Positions 29,271 through 38,561 are shown, counted from the stretch's first letter. The stretch is 64,000 nt of DNA from Leptolyngbyaceae cyanobacterium (GCA_036703985.1 DATNQN010000001.1:1-64000); one strand, 5' to 3'. The notes: a model not told the origin generated them from the letters alone. Numbers and translations are program-made.

Positions 29271-29366
29271 CAATACTGCTCGGTTAAAGAATTGTAGGTT
29301 GGGTTTCGCTATCGCTCAACCCAACCTACGAAAACCCCAGTTTTATGAAAATTCCGAGCAGTATTG
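29271..29366. repeat. Nested inverted-repeat element upstream of the helicase operon
   Basis: Outer arms CAATACTGCTCGG (29271-29283) and CCGAGCAGTATTG (29354-29366) enclose an inner perfect hairpin with arms GTAGGTTGGGTT (29294-29305) and AACCCAACCTAC (29318-29329). AACAGCTAG words flank both outer arms. The layout resembles a small non-autonomous mobile element or a folded boundary element. Confidence 0.7.
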
Positions 29367-29447
29367 GAACAGCTAGTCAATCGATTTTAAATTTTAATAG
29401 GGTGCGTTAGCTGAAAGTAATGCACCCTAAAATTAATTAACTATTAA

Positions 29448-30068
29448 CTAACTTTTTGGGAAACCTTCGATGGGAGAATTACCCAATCGTGCTTCCGTTT
29501 TAGGGCCATAAACTCCATCTACGACAATCTCGTCATCAGAATGATTTAAATTCCAAAGTTCCTGAAAGGCTTGCACCGCAACCGGACGAATATCGTGGGT
29601 GTCTCCTCCTACAAATTCAAAGTGTGCCGGTACGTCAGAAAGGGGTCGCCGCCAGCCGTATTTAACTAGGAAAGGTTCCCAACCACTTGCATCAGAAATA
29701 TTTAATGCCAAACCGCTTTGATGATAGCTTTGACCGGGACGTGCGGCATTTTTAATACCGCATCTTCCGGCCTGGGCGTGGTTAAATAGAATTAGTTGCT
29801 GGGCAATTGTGCGATAAGCGGAAATTACGCTGAGGGTTTTACCTCGTTCTTTGATAGCTTTACGAAGTGCTTCTTTTGCTGCTGGTTGAAGTAAAGCATG
29901 GACGGATGAACCAACTATTTGGATGTTGAAATCTTCAAAACTTTCAAGGACGTTGGGAATTATGCGATTCATGCGGGCGATAATTTGCTGATCCAGTTCT
30001 TTGACTACAGCAGTGGAACAACTGGTAACATTCTTAACCAGCGTAGGTTTTTTAGCTGTTTCTTCCAT
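29448..30068 (-). CDS. M15-type D-Ala-D-Ala carboxypeptidase-like protein with peptidoglycan-binding tail
   Basis: 206 residues. The central domain resembles VanY/DacB-type M15 peptidases: SVISAYRTIAQQ, then SYHQSGLALNIS and AHFEFVGG. In the canonical zinc motif SxHxxGxAxD the Asp is Asn here (GLALNI), so metal binding or catalysis may be altered. The C-terminal 60 residues (AVQAFQELWNLN, DGVYGPKTEARLG) match a peptidoglycan-binding type 1 repeat. No signal peptide is visible at the start, which is odd for a wall enzyme; a cytoplasmic or non-classically exported protein is possible. Confidence 0.75.
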   Translation of the reverse strand: MEETAKKPTLVKNVTSCSTAVVKELDQQIIARMNRIIPNVLESFEDFNIQIVGSSVHALLQPAAKEALRKAIKERGKTLSVISAYRTIAQQLILFNHAQAGRCGIKNAARPGQSYHQSGLALNISDASGWEPFLVKYGWRRPLSDVPAHFEFVGGDTHDIRPVAVQAFQELWNLNHSDDEIVVDGVYGPKTEARLGNSPIEGFPKS

Positions 30069-30377
30069 AACTTAAATTTTGCCAAATAAGGTTTTCTAAG
30101 CTAGTTAGATGCGCTACTTTGTTATACTGTTTTTACGTAAATTAATCAGGAAAAAGAAGCTTTTTTGTAGGAGCTAGGAATCAGAATTCAGTATTCAGAA
30201 TGCTTTTATATCCTGAATTTAAGGATTCTAAATTATGGATTCTTCCTTAGCGGAACTATTCCGACTTAGAGCGATAGCCAAAATAATTTCAATCAGTTTG
30301 AATGTTCTCTATCAGAAGTGGGAATACGAAAACTGGCAATAGCTGTAACTTTACTATAAAGAGCTAGGAACTAATTT

Positions 30378-31847
30378 ATGCAGATAAATACTCCAGATTG
30401 GGTCAAACACGCTGTTTTCTACCAAATTTTTCCGGATCGATTTGCCAGAAGCAAACAGCCACGCAAGCGAGTTTTAAAAAATGCTTCATGGGAAGCTTGG
30501 GATGATATGCCAACCCTCCAAGGTTATAAAGGTGGTGATTTGTGGGGGGTAATGGAACAGTTAGATTATTTACAAGATTTGGGGATAAATGCTATTTATT
30601 TTACGCCCATTTTTCAGTCGGCTAGTAATCACCGTTATCACACTCATGATTATTACCAAGTCGATCCAATGTTAGGGGGAAATCCCGCTTTTAAGGAATT
30701 ATTAGATGCTGCCCACGAACGCAATATTAAAGTGGTGCTGGATGGAGTATTTAATCATGCTAGTCGTGGTTTTTTCTTTTTTCATGACATCTTAGAAAAT
30801 GGCCCTCATTCCCCTTGGCTAGATTGGTTTAAAGTTGAAGGTTGGCCTGTATCTCCTTACAATGGTGAATATCCAGCTAACTATCGTGGTTGGGCGGGAA
30901 ATCGGGCTTTACCTGAGTTTAATCATGATAATCCGGAAGTGCGGGAATATATCATGGAAATTGCCGAATATTGGATTAAATTCGGTATTGATGGTTGGCG
31001 GTTAGATGTGCCTTTTGAAATTAAGACGCCTGGGTTTTGGCAGGAGTTTCGCGATCGCGTAAAAGCGATCAATCCAGAAGCCTACATCGTTGGGGAAGTT
31101 TGGCTAGACGCCCGTGAATGGCTGGATGGTACGCAATTTGACGGAGTGATGAATTATTTATTCACTGGGCCAACGATTGCTTTTACGGCTGGCGATCGCG
31201 TCGATCTAGAACAAGTGCAAGACCGATCTTACCATCCCTATCCACCTTTATTTGCTAAAGAATATGGCGAAAAAATTCAGCATTTACTGCAACTGTATCC
31301 TTGGGAAATTCAACTCACCCAACTTAATTTATTAGCAAGTCACGATACGGCGCGACTGATTTCTATTGCTAATGATGATAAAGCAAGTGTAGAATTAGCT
31401 ACTTTATTGCTGCTAACTTTTCCCGGCGCACCCAGCATTTACTATGGGGATGAAGTTGGTTTACCCGGTAAGCTAGATCCAGATTCACGGCGTGGTTTTC
31501 CGATGGAAGATCATTGGGATATTTACATTTTAAAATATCACCAAAAGCTGATTACTATGCGCCATAAATACCCCGCTCTCCGCACTGGTTCTTATCAAAT
31601 TTTATTTGCCGAAGGCACAGTTTATGCTTTCGCTCGTACTTTGGGAACAGAAGAATTAATTGTGGCGGTTAATGTCGGTACATCAGAAGCTAATGCCAGC
31701 TTTGAAGTAACTAATTTGCCATCTCAACCCAATCATTTATTGTATGGTAACGCTGAATTTTCGTGGAGTAATGGTGAAGAAAAAGCCACTCAATTAACTT
31801 TAAATCTTCCGGCTCGCTCTGGCTGTATTCTCGGCCCGATCGATTAA
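30378..31847 (+). CDS. GH13 alpha-amylase family enzyme (neopullulanase/cyclomaltodextrinase-like)
   Basis: 489 residues. The four GH13 regions are present: DGVFNHAS, GWRLDVPFE (nucleophile Asp), GEVW (acid/base Glu) and LLASHDTARL. It starts directly with the catalytic barrel (DWVKHAVFYQIFPDRFAR), which is characteristic of the neopullulanase/maltogenic amylase branch, though the N-terminal dimerisation domain is missing. No signal peptide, so it probably acts on intracellular glycogen-derived dextrins. A strong palindrome follows the stop codon. Confidence 0.9.
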   Translation: MQINTPDWVKHAVFYQIFPDRFARSKQPRKRVLKNASWEAWDDMPTLQGYKGGDLWGVMEQLDYLQDLGINAIYFTPIFQSASNHRYHTHDYYQVDPMLGGNPAFKELLDAAHERNIKVVLDGVFNHASRGFFFFHDILENGPHSPWLDWFKVEGWPVSPYNGEYPANYRGWAGNRALPEFNHDNPEVREYIMEIAEYWIKFGIDGWRLDVPFEIKTPGFWQEFRDRVKAINPEAYIVGEVWLDAREWLDGTQFDGVMNYLFTGPTIAFTAGDRVDLEQVQDRSYHPYPPLFAKEYGEKIQHLLQLYPWEIQLTQLNLLASHDTARLISIANDDKASVELATLLLLTFPGAPSIYYGDEVGLPGKLDPDSRRGFPMEDHWDIYILKYHQKLITMRHKYPALRTGSYQILFAEGTVYAFARTLGTEELIVAVNVGTSEANASFEVTNLPSQPNHLLYGNAEFSWSNGEEKATQLTLNLPARSGCILGPID

Positions 31848-31869
31848 TTAATTTACCGCAATACGGGAT

Positions 31870-31902
31870 AGAAACCCGGTTTCTTCAAGAAACCGGGTTT
31901 CT
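31870..31902. terminator. Perfect palindromic stem-loop (AGAAACCCGGTTTCTT...)
   Basis: Sixteen-base arms AGAAACCCGGTTTCTT / AAGAAACCGGGTTTCT with a single-base centre, between the convergent GH13 and fasciclin genes. Each arm is itself palindromic (AGAAACC-CGG-TTTCT), and a single arm variant occurs at about 15299-15313. Likely a dispersed repeat serving as bidirectional terminator. Confidence 0.7.
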
Positions 31903-31913
31903 GCATACTGCCT

Positions 31914-32315
31914 TTATTCGGGAACCAATACCGTGTCAATTACATGAATAACGCCGTTGTCCGCTTCCACATCTGGCGTAACAACGTTAGCATCATTTAT
32001 CTTAACTCCATCAGCAGTATAAATTTTGAGATCTAAACCTTCAATTGTGGTAGCTTTATCTAAGTTCGCTACATCTTTTGACATTACTTTCCCTTCTAAG
32101 ACATGATAACTGAGAATTTTCCTTAATTGAGGAACGTCTCCGAGCAATTTCTCGATCGTTCCTGATGGAAATTGAGCAAAAGCTTCATCGGTTGGCGCGA
32201 ATACAGTAAACGGGCCAGCACCTTTTAGGGTTTCTAATAAACCAGCTACCTTAATAGCTTCTAGCAATGTTTGAAAAGAACCGACTTGATCGGCGGTATC
32301 TACGATATCAGCCAT
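31914..32315 (-). CDS. Fasciclin (FAS1) domain protein
   Basis: 133 residues made of one FAS1 domain: H1-type GPFTVFAPTDEAFAQFP, YHVLEGKVM and the H2-type DVEADNGVIHVIDTVLVP. FAS1 domains mediate protein-protein or cell-surface adhesion. No signal peptide is visible, as is common for the single-domain cyanobacterial form. A paralogue of the same size lies upstream on the same strand. Confidence 0.92.
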   Translation of the reverse strand: MADIVDTADQVGSFQTLLEAIKVAGLLETLKGAGPFTVFAPTDEAFAQFPSGTIEKLLGDVPQLRKILSYHVLEGKVMSKDVANLDKATTIEGLDLKIYTADGVKINDANVVTPDVEADNGVIHVIDTVLVPE

Positions 32316-32388
32316 GTGTTTTACCTGTTAAATAGATGAAAAAATTGATAAAAATCTTGGAATTCTTTAAGTTCGTAGTGAAGACTTC

Positions 32389-32501
32389 ATACCAAATCCG
32401 GTTCAATTAACCCGTTTATAACGAACCGCAGAGGCGCAGAGAGCGCAGAGAGAAGAGGAAGAGGAAGAAGATAAAGGGGGTTGTTAACTCGGATTTGGTA
32501 T
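32389..32501. mobile_element. MITE-like element with 12-base ATACCAAATCCG terminal inverted repeats
   Basis: Terminal arms ATACCAAATCCG (32389-32400) and CGGATTTGGTAT (32490-32501) enclose 89 bases of purine-rich filler including AAAGGGGGTTGTTAA. A sister element with arms ATACCAAATCAGGG/CCCTGATTTGGTAT lies at 54809-54928 and also ends in GGGGGTTNTTNAC before the right arm. No open frame inside. It sits between the two fasciclin genes. Confidence 0.6.
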
Positions 32502-32564
32502 CAGTCCTCGATTTAGGAACAAATCCCCAGTTAAGGACTCGCATTCCTTACTACAAACTTGGAG

Positions 32565-32984
32565 TTAGTGAAAAGCTACCATTGCAGGCATTAACACAGT
32601 GTCAATGACGTGGATAACGCCGTTGTCAGTGAGAATATCTTGTTTTACTACTTTGGCATCATTTACTTTTACACCATTTGAGCTATTTTCTATTGCCACA
32701 ATTGAACCTTCTAGAGTAGGGGCTTCATCTATTTGAATTAAATCGTCGGATCTGACATCTCCCGGTACTACATGATAAGCGACAATTTTCTTGAGTTTGG
32801 GGATATCTTCCATCCAAGAAGCTATAGCATTAGCTGGTATTTTGGCGAAAGCTTCGTCGGTCGGTGCAAAAACGGTGTAAGGGCCGGGGCTGTTTAGAAT
32901 ATCTAAAAGACCAGCCGCTTCTAACACATTTGCTAATGTTTTAAATTGGCCTGCGCTGACAGCAGTCTCGACAATGTTTGCCAT
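32565..32984 (-). CDS. Fasciclin (FAS1) domain protein, paralogue
   Basis: 139 residues, one FAS1 domain with GPYTVFAPTDEAFAKIP, YHVVPGDVR and DILTDNGVIHVIDTVLMP. It is clearly a duplicate of the neighbouring gene, though substantially diverged. No signal peptide. The MITE-like element inserted between the two could separate their expression. Confidence 0.92.
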   Translation of the reverse strand: MANIVETAVSAGQFKTLANVLEAAGLLDILNSPGPYTVFAPTDEAFAKIPANAIASWMEDIPKLKKIVAYHVVPGDVRSDDLIQIDEAPTLEGSIVAIENSSNGVKVNDAKVVKQDILTDNGVIHVIDTVLMPAMVAFH

Positions 32985-33061
32985 GAGTTTCTTTTAATTA
33001 AGGTATCCTACTATAGGGGATACAACCGTTAAACTGGCAGCGCATCTTTCAAGGGTGTGAA

Positions 33062-34069
33062 TCAACTACTGGCGTGAATTCCCCGTTGTTGTAATTCTTC
33101 TATGAAAAACTCTTCTAAAGAGGGACGAGCGACATTTAAAGAGATGATTTGTGCTTCCATTAGACGTAGACTGGAGAGAAAATCTTGTAAATCTCCTTGT
33201 AAATGTCCTTGCCAATTACCTACTTCAAATTCTAGGTCTGGTATCCATCTTTTGAGAATTTCTAATTTGCCGCCTTTGCCTTTTATTCGGTAGAAGTCTG
33301 TGCTGCCTAAAAGTTCATCCAAAGAGCCGATACAAATTAGTTCGCCTTGTGCAAGTATGGCGATGCGATCGCAAATCATTTCCACATCAGATAAAATGTG
33401 GCTGTTGAAAAAGATGGTTTTCCCTTGGGCTTTCAGGGATAATATAATTTCTCGAATTTGGTAGCGCCCCATCGGATCGAGTCCCGACATCGGTTCATCT
33501 AAAAATACCAATTCCGGATCGTTAATTAATGCTTGCGCCATCCCGATGCGTTGCACCATCCCTTTGGAATATTGGCGCAGTTGCTTTTTCTTGGCGGCAG
33601 ATTGAGCTAATCCCACCATATCTAACAGTTGGGGAATGCGCTTGCGTTGCACCGAATCTGGTATTTCAAATAGTCCGGCGGTCATTTGCAATAATTCCCA
33701 TCCGGTTAAATTGTCGTAGTAATAGGCATTTTCCGGCAAATAACCGATTTTTTGCTTGACAGCCCGATCGCCCAACGGCTGGTCGAATATTGTCCCATGT
33801 CCGGAAGTCGGACGCACGATACCCAGGAGGGTTTTCAGCAGGGTGGTTTTCCCAGCCCCATTGGGCCCCAACAGTCCAAAGGTTTCTCCCTTATAAAGGC
33901 TGAGGGTGCAGTTTTTCAGTGATTGAATTTTTTGATTTAAAAAGAAGCCAGTTAAATAGGTTTTGCTCAAATTATAGGTTTGCACGACGGGTTCCCGTGC
34001 GCGGACAATGGCTTTTTCTTGGCTATCGGTAGTAGAAGTCATATCAGTTCGGCTATATGCTGCGGTCAC
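33062..34069 (-). CDS. ABC transporter ATP-binding protein
   Basis: 335 residues. Walker A LLGPNGAGKTTLLKTL, Q-loop region KIGYLPENAYYY, signature QYSKGMVQRIGMAQAL, Walker B LVFLDEPMSGLDP and switch His in FFNSHILSDVE are all intact. The C-terminal 100 residues resemble those of ABC-2-type export ATPases (for example gliding or Nod-factor-type). An internal Met at residue 10 is an alternative start. No permease gene is adjacent in the window, so the partner must lie elsewhere. Confidence 0.92.
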   Translation of the reverse strand: MTAAYSRTDMTSTTDSQEKAIVRAREPVVQTYNLSKTYLTGFFLNQKIQSLKNCTLSLYKGETFGLLGPNGAGKTTLLKTLLGIVRPTSGHGTIFDQPLGDRAVKQKIGYLPENAYYYDNLTGWELLQMTAGLFEIPDSVQRKRIPQLLDMVGLAQSAAKKKQLRQYSKGMVQRIGMAQALINDPELVFLDEPMSGLDPMGRYQIREIILSLKAQGKTIFFNSHILSDVEMICDRIAILAQGELICIGSLDELLGSTDFYRIKGKGGKLEILKRWIPDLEFEVGNWQGHLQGDLQDFLSSLRLMEAQIISLNVARPSLEEFFIEELQQRGIHASS

Positions 34070-34289
34070 TGAGTTCCATGATTCCCTATTGTGCAGGATT
34101 TTGTGTCAGTTCGGGGAGTTAAGAAAGGAAATGATTCGATCGCGCTGACAAAAATTCACTGTCATCCCGTAAAAATTGAGATTATTATTGCTACTAGAAA
34201 ACCTTATTTTTGTTTGATTAATAATTGCAAATTTGGTGTTTTCCTAGTAAGCAAATTCTTCTAATTCTCGATCGCTTTCTGTTTCTAAG

Positions 34290-34606
34290 CATTTGGCTAA
34301 TTTTGGAGAAGGTAGTCGTCGATTGTTGGTGCTGGGAAGGGCAAAATATTTGGGGGAAATGCGATCGCATCCTTCCGCCGCCACGCACAATTCCCTTCCG
34401 AAGGTGCAGCACTCCCAGCCCAAATTCCCGGTGTAGGGTGGTCCGATCGATGGTCGTTTTGGCAAGCAGGCTATCCGGGAATCATGGTAGCGGACACCGC
34501 ACCCTATCGATATCCTTACTATCACACTGCTCAGGATACGATCGATAAAATTGACTTCAAGCGACTGGCGCGGGTAGTAGCTGAATTGGAAAAAGTCATT
34601 CTGAGA
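34290..34606 (+). pseudogene. Relic of an M28-family aminopeptidase (C-terminal part only)
   Basis: Translating the plus strand from about 34358 gives NAIASFRRHAQFPSEGAALP, then IPGVGWSDRWSFWQAGYPG, IMVADTAPYRYPYYHT and DTIDKIDFKRLARVVAELEK. I recognise this as the C-terminal third of cyanobacterial M28 zinc peptidases. The frame is closed by a TAG upstream near 34310, and a plausible earlier piece (HLANFGEGSRRLL) sits in another phase. The start, the metal-binding core and a proper end are missing, so this is a decayed gene. Confidence 0.75.
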
Positions 34607-34806
34607 TCGGACGTTAGAGTTATGAATATTAACAATTGCCTGAATATGATTACTTTTAGGTTCTTCAAAAATTAAATCTTGGTTCTGGCTCATCATATGC
34701 TACTCTCATCCTCAAACACTCCCAATTCTACTTAAAATAAATAACACGCCCAGCAAAGCTTCGGCAAATACACCTCTCCAGAAAAGATTGCATACAACTA
34801 ATTCAA

Positions 34807-34843
34807 AGCGTCTTTCTGTAATTACCGATAGCAGAAAGACGCT
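34807..34843 (-). terminator. Stem-loop terminator downstream of the DUF4342 gene
   Basis: Perfect twelve-base arms AGCGTCTTTCTG / CAGAAAGACGCT around a 13-base loop, about 50 bases past the stop of the DUF4342 gene on the minus strand. Confidence 0.65.
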
Positions 34844-34895
34844 CATTTGTTTCTAAGTTAAACTAGGAGAGTTGGCAAATGCGATCGTCAAATTA

Positions 34896-35261
34896 TTAGA
34901 CGGCTTCTTCTTGACGTTCGATAACGAGAGTAAGTTTAGCACCAAACACAGCAACAGCAGCTACCACAGTTGCAAATGGAAATAAAAGCGTAGCACCTGT
35001 TAAACCTACAGCAGCAGGAATCAAAGGAACTTTAACCAGCGTATTTCCCTGCTTTCCTTTCACTGCTACTTGGCGTAGCTTACCTTGATGAATGACTTTT
35101 TTGAAAAAGCCAAGTACGCTATCGTGATTTATGTTGAATTCCTCTACCCGTTCTTTTTCGTTAGTTTCCGACTCAACGGGAGTACTGTCAACAACTACGG
35201 TAGTTACTTGGTCTTCAATTCGTTCAACTTGTGCGTTCATTTTTTGCTTAAGCGGTAACAT
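34896..35261 (-). CDS. DUF4342 domain protein
   Basis: About 121 residues from the ATG at 35261. The frame stays open to a GTG at 35333, but that extension (MRFVRCSYHLSL) looks non-native. The body has a helical segment (EEFNINHDSVLGFFKKVIHQ), two short strands (RQVAVKGKQGNTLVKVPLIP) and a hydrophobic C-terminal span (LLFPFATVVAAVAVFGAKL), the DUF4342 pattern. Function unknown; probably membrane-associated. Confidence 0.75.
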   Translation of the reverse strand: MLPLKQKMNAQVERIEDQVTTVVVDSTPVESETNEKERVEEFNINHDSVLGFFKKVIHQGKLRQVAVKGKQGNTLVKVPLIPAAVGLTGATLLFPFATVVAAVAVFGAKLTLVIERQEEAV

Positions 35262-35347
35262 TGTTTCCCGCCCCAATCCTTGATGATTTAATTCTGCCAA
35301 GCTTAAGTGATAACTACAACGAACAAACCGCACTCTTGTGGTAGTAT

Positions 35348-36142
35348 TTACCCTATCAAACCAACGACTTCACACCAAGACTGTGCAAATATTCCATCTG
35401 GTTGTTGACTCCACTTTCGTAAAGCTTCAGCCATTTGCGTTAGCGTCAATTCAGAAGTCCATTTATTTTCTGGTGAGCTTTCCAGCTTTTCTGACGCTTC
35501 AATTCTCAACGCTAAGTATTCTGCGATTCGATCGAGCGATTCATAACACTGATAAGATGCAGAAAATTTCAGGTCGCTAAAACCTGCCTTTCTCAGCAAA
35601 CTTTTCAACTCTCTACCGACATAAATATTTCCGCCATTCTGTTGCTGGAGAAATTGGTAAAACGCGATCGCTTTTTTCACTTGTGGCGTCTCCGGTGCGA
35701 TCAAGAATCCCCCCCAATCAGGGCTGCGAATTCCTACTTTACCCCCCGGCTTTAAAACTCTTTTGATTTCCGATAATGCTTTGAGGGGTTCTGCAAGATG
35801 CTCGAACAAAGCATGAGAAAATACAGCATCAAAAGAACGATCGGGAAAAGGTAGATTGTAAATACTTCCTGGGATGAAGTCAGCATTGGTAATATCTTGC
35901 TTTTGAGCATTTGCGATGGCGATGCTAATTTGCGATATTTCTCGATCGATTCCCGTCACCGTACCGGGAGAAATAATTCGTGCTAAACCCAAACTAATCG
36001 TACCAGGGCCACAACCGCAATCGAGCAATCTCATTCCCGAATATAAGTGAGGTATAAAAAATGCGCCATGACTTTCTACCGTGCGGTGTGCCATAAAATT
36101 TGTTGCATTGCTCGAATATCCAGGGGTGTAATTTTCTGCCAT
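35348..36142 (-). CDS. Class I SAM-dependent methyltransferase
   Basis: 264 residues. Motif I LLDCGCGPGTISLGLA, acidic strand-2 end TGIDREISQ, a motif resembling FDAVFSHALFEHL and EIKRVLKPGGKVGIRSPDWGG are those of UbiE/COQ5-like small-molecule methyltransferases. Substrate unknown. It diverges from a LysR-type regulator with 102 bases between starts, an arrangement that often means the regulator controls this gene. Confidence 0.9.
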   Translation of the reverse strand: MAENYTPGYSSNATNFMAHRTVESHGAFFIPHLYSGMRLLDCGCGPGTISLGLARIISPGTVTGIDREISQISIAIANAQKQDITNADFIPGSIYNLPFPDRSFDAVFSHALFEHLAEPLKALSEIKRVLKPGGKVGIRSPDWGGFLIAPETPQVKKAIAFYQFLQQQNGGNIYVGRELKSLLRKAGFSDLKFSASYQCYESLDRIAEYLALRIEASEKLESSPENKWTSELTLTQMAEALRKWSQQPDGIFAQSWCEVVGLIG

Positions 36143-36244
36143 CCATTAACTCTTGAATTACCTACTTAAAGCATCATAAGTAGGCTCTTTTTAGTTGTCC
36201 AATATATATTTATGATGAATTAAGACTTTTAAAATATCAAATCA

Positions 36245-37165
36245 ATGGAACTGCGACATTTGCGCTATTTTATGGCAGTAGCAGAAGAACTGCACTTTAG
36301 CAAAGCTGCCGAACGATTGCACATCGCGCAACCACCTTTAAGTCAGCAAATTCAACAATTAGAAGCAGAATTGGGAGTTGAACTGTTTCAACGGAAAACT
36401 AAGCGACAAGTGCAGCTAACAGACGCCGGAAAGGTATTTTTGCAGGAGGCTTATCAGCTATTTGTGCAATTGGAACAAGCGATACAAGTCACTCGACGGG
36501 TAGGACGAGGGGAAGCAGGACAGTTGCGGGTGGGATTTATCAGTTCCGTGACTTATGACGTGCTACCCGTGATTCTGCGTCAGTTTCGAGAACGATTTCC
36601 CGATGTCGAATTGGTGTTGATCGAGTTAACTACCATAGAGCAAGAGCAGGCGTTAAGAGAGAATCGCATTGAAGTGGGATTCGTTCATCCCCCTTTAGGA
36701 GATGATAATCTTGCTTGTGAGTGCGTTCAGCAACAGCCTTTGATCGTTGCATTACCTGAAGGTCATCGGTTAACTTTACAAAAAAAGGTAAAGATAAGTC
36801 AGTTGGTAGAGGAGTCTTTTGTGTTGTTTCCCCGTCAAAAGGGGTTAGGATTGTACGATCGCATTCTAACTCTCTGCCAGCAAGCAAATTTCACGCCGAA
36901 AATCGGACAACAAGCCATTCAAATGCAGACGATGATCGGTTTAGTATCTGCTGGAATGGGAATTGCCATCATCCCGTCTTGTTTGCAAAATCTTCAAAGG
37001 TCCGGGGTAGTTTATCGCTGTTTCGAGGAAGAAACACCCTTAGTAGAAGTGGCGCTAGCGTGGCGAGATGGAGAGGAAACACCAATTTTGCGGCAGTTTT
37101 TGCAAATAACAAGACTAGTTTGCAATCAGCTGGAATCTCACGCTCTTGGCGGAAAATTTGATTAA
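36245..37165 (+). CDS. LysR-family transcriptional regulator
   Basis: 306 residues. The N-terminal winged helix-turn-helix (MELRHLRYFMAVAEELHFSK, AERLHIAQPPLSQQIQQLE) is characteristic, followed by a periplasmic-binding-like effector domain (RVGFISSVTYDVLPVILRQF, IGLVSAGMGIAIIPSCL). The N-terminus resembles the BenM/CatM-type subgroup. Effector unknown; the divergent methyltransferase gene is the obvious candidate target. Confidence 0.93.
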   Translation: MELRHLRYFMAVAEELHFSKAAERLHIAQPPLSQQIQQLEAELGVELFQRKTKRQVQLTDAGKVFLQEAYQLFVQLEQAIQVTRRVGRGEAGQLRVGFISSVTYDVLPVILRQFRERFPDVELVLIELTTIEQEQALRENRIEVGFVHPPLGDDNLACECVQQQPLIVALPEGHRLTLQKKVKISQLVEESFVLFPRQKGLGLYDRILTLCQQANFTPKIGQQAIQMQTMIGLVSAGMGIAIIPSCLQNLQRSGVVYRCFEEETPLVEVALAWRDGEETPILRQFLQITRLVCNQLESHALGGKFD

Positions 37166-37443
37166 CCTAAATATGCAATTAAAATGCTGTCATATTTGTG
37201 CTGTAGTTCTTTTACCGATTCACTTGCTTTGGTGTCACAAATCTTTCCCCCTGCCCGAGTAGCCCCCTGCCCCTTGCCAAAATCATCAATGCGATCGCGC
37301 TTAAGTCAAGTGATATTACTATATTTCCTGGCGGTTTCCGTAGCGAATGGAAAACCTATCTTGAAATACGATCGCTCTTGAGTTATGTCACGACTATTAA
37401 TATAGTTGTTAATCTGTTCTCAGCCTAACTGCGCCTATTCTGC
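37166..37443. other. Spacer without recognised gene
   Basis: 278 bases between the LysR gene and minC. They include a pyrimidine-rich run and one HIP1-related GCGATCGCGC. A short open frame at 37184 shows no family features and is not called. Confidence 0.6.
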
Positions 37444-38361
37444 ATGAATGTTGATTCTTCTAATTCTTACTTTGTGAAAGTTATACCCCAAACTACTCCG
37501 ACATCCCTGTCAGTAGAGACACCCAAAGAGACACCCAAGGAAAGTACGCCTCCATCTGCGCCAACGCCAACTCCTTTATCAGTAGAGACGATTTCAGAAA
37601 CTCCCCTACCATCAGTTTTGCCTTTACAAGTTCACTTGAAAAGCCAAGAGGGGCGGCTGTTGTTAATCTTGCCATCAGAAACGGCTAATTTGTCGGATGC
37701 TTCCGTTGCTGCCCTCCCTTGGCCCGATATTTGGCTGCAACTGAAACAGCGCTTGAATGCTGGGGAACGTTTTTGGCTACCAAACACGCCCGTACATCTG
37801 ATCGCCCAAGATAGACTCTTAGACGGACGACAATTACAAGAAATTGCCGATGCGCTGGCAGAATCTCAACTTCAGTTACAAGGAGTTGCCACCAGTCGCC
37901 GTCAAACTGCGGTAGCGGCGGCGGCGGCGGGTTATTCGGTGGAACAAAAATCAGCTGCCAGAGCCTTTCTCAATAGTCAGCCCGCTCCGGAAACAGTACA
38001 AGCAATGCTGGAACCCCTCTACCTGGAAACTACCTTACGTTCTGGGGTAGAAATTCGTCATCCGGGTACTGTGATAATCTTGGGAGACGTTAATCCTGGT
38101 AGTTCGGTAATTGCTGATGGCGATATTCTAGTTTGGGGTCGTCTGCGCGGTTTAGTTCATGCGGGTGCGAAAGGTAATCCCCAAAGCTTAATTATGGCTC
38201 TCCAGATGGAACCCACTCAGCTGCGAATAGCCGATAGTGTAGCTAGGTCACCGGAAAAGCAGCCTGCTGAATTTCATCCGGAGGTGGCTTACGTTACTCC
38301 CCAAGGTATTCGCATTGCCAAAGCAGCTGGTTTTACCAGACCCAATTGGCAAGGAAAGTAA
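37444..38361 (+). CDS. minC: Septum site-determining protein MinC
   Basis: 305 residues. The C-terminal beta-helix domain is clear (LRSGVEIRHPGTVIILGDVN, GSSVIADGDILVWGRLRG, HAGAKGNPQSLIMALQMEPT), matching MinC. A Pro/Thr-rich N-terminal stretch of about 50 residues (ETPKESTPPSAPTPTP) precedes the FtsZ-interacting N-domain, as in other cyanobacteria. With MinD it blocks FtsZ ring assembly away from midcell. First gene of minC-minD-minE, each separated by about 160-200 bases. Confidence 0.95.
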   Translation: MNVDSSNSYFVKVIPQTTPTSLSVETPKETPKESTPPSAPTPTPLSVETISETPLPSVLPLQVHLKSQEGRLLLILPSETANLSDASVAALPWPDIWLQLKQRLNAGERFWLPNTPVHLIAQDRLLDGRQLQEIADALAESQLQLQGVATSRRQTAVAAAAAGYSVEQKSAARAFLNSQPAPETVQAMLEPLYLETTLRSGVEIRHPGTVIILGDVNPGSSVIADGDILVWGRLRGLVHAGAKGNPQSLIMALQMEPTQLRIADSVARSPEKQPAEFHPEVAYVTPQGIRIAKAAGFTRPNWQGK

Positions 38362-38561
38362 AGACTGGGTACTGGCGATATTACTTCCGTTGACACGGGT
38401 ATTGTTAAGAATGAAAAGGAAAAAGAAAACAGGAGGAAAAGCATTAACTTTCACTACCTAAACGGACAAAGTATGAAAAAGAACTGGGAAATCATTTTCC
38501 CGATCGATTATCATCAATTACCAAATTTGACTAATTACCAATCACCGAATCCACAATAGTT

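Noticed and set aside
34244..34696. 150-residue minus-strand open frame beginning MMSQNQDLIFEEPKSNH
   Set aside because: It mostly lies antisense to the M28 relic. The first 35 codons could be a fragment of another gene, but nothing supports a complete protein.
37184..37381. 65-residue open frame upstream of minC
   Set aside because: No ribosome site, no family features, and part is a pyrimidine-rich repeat.
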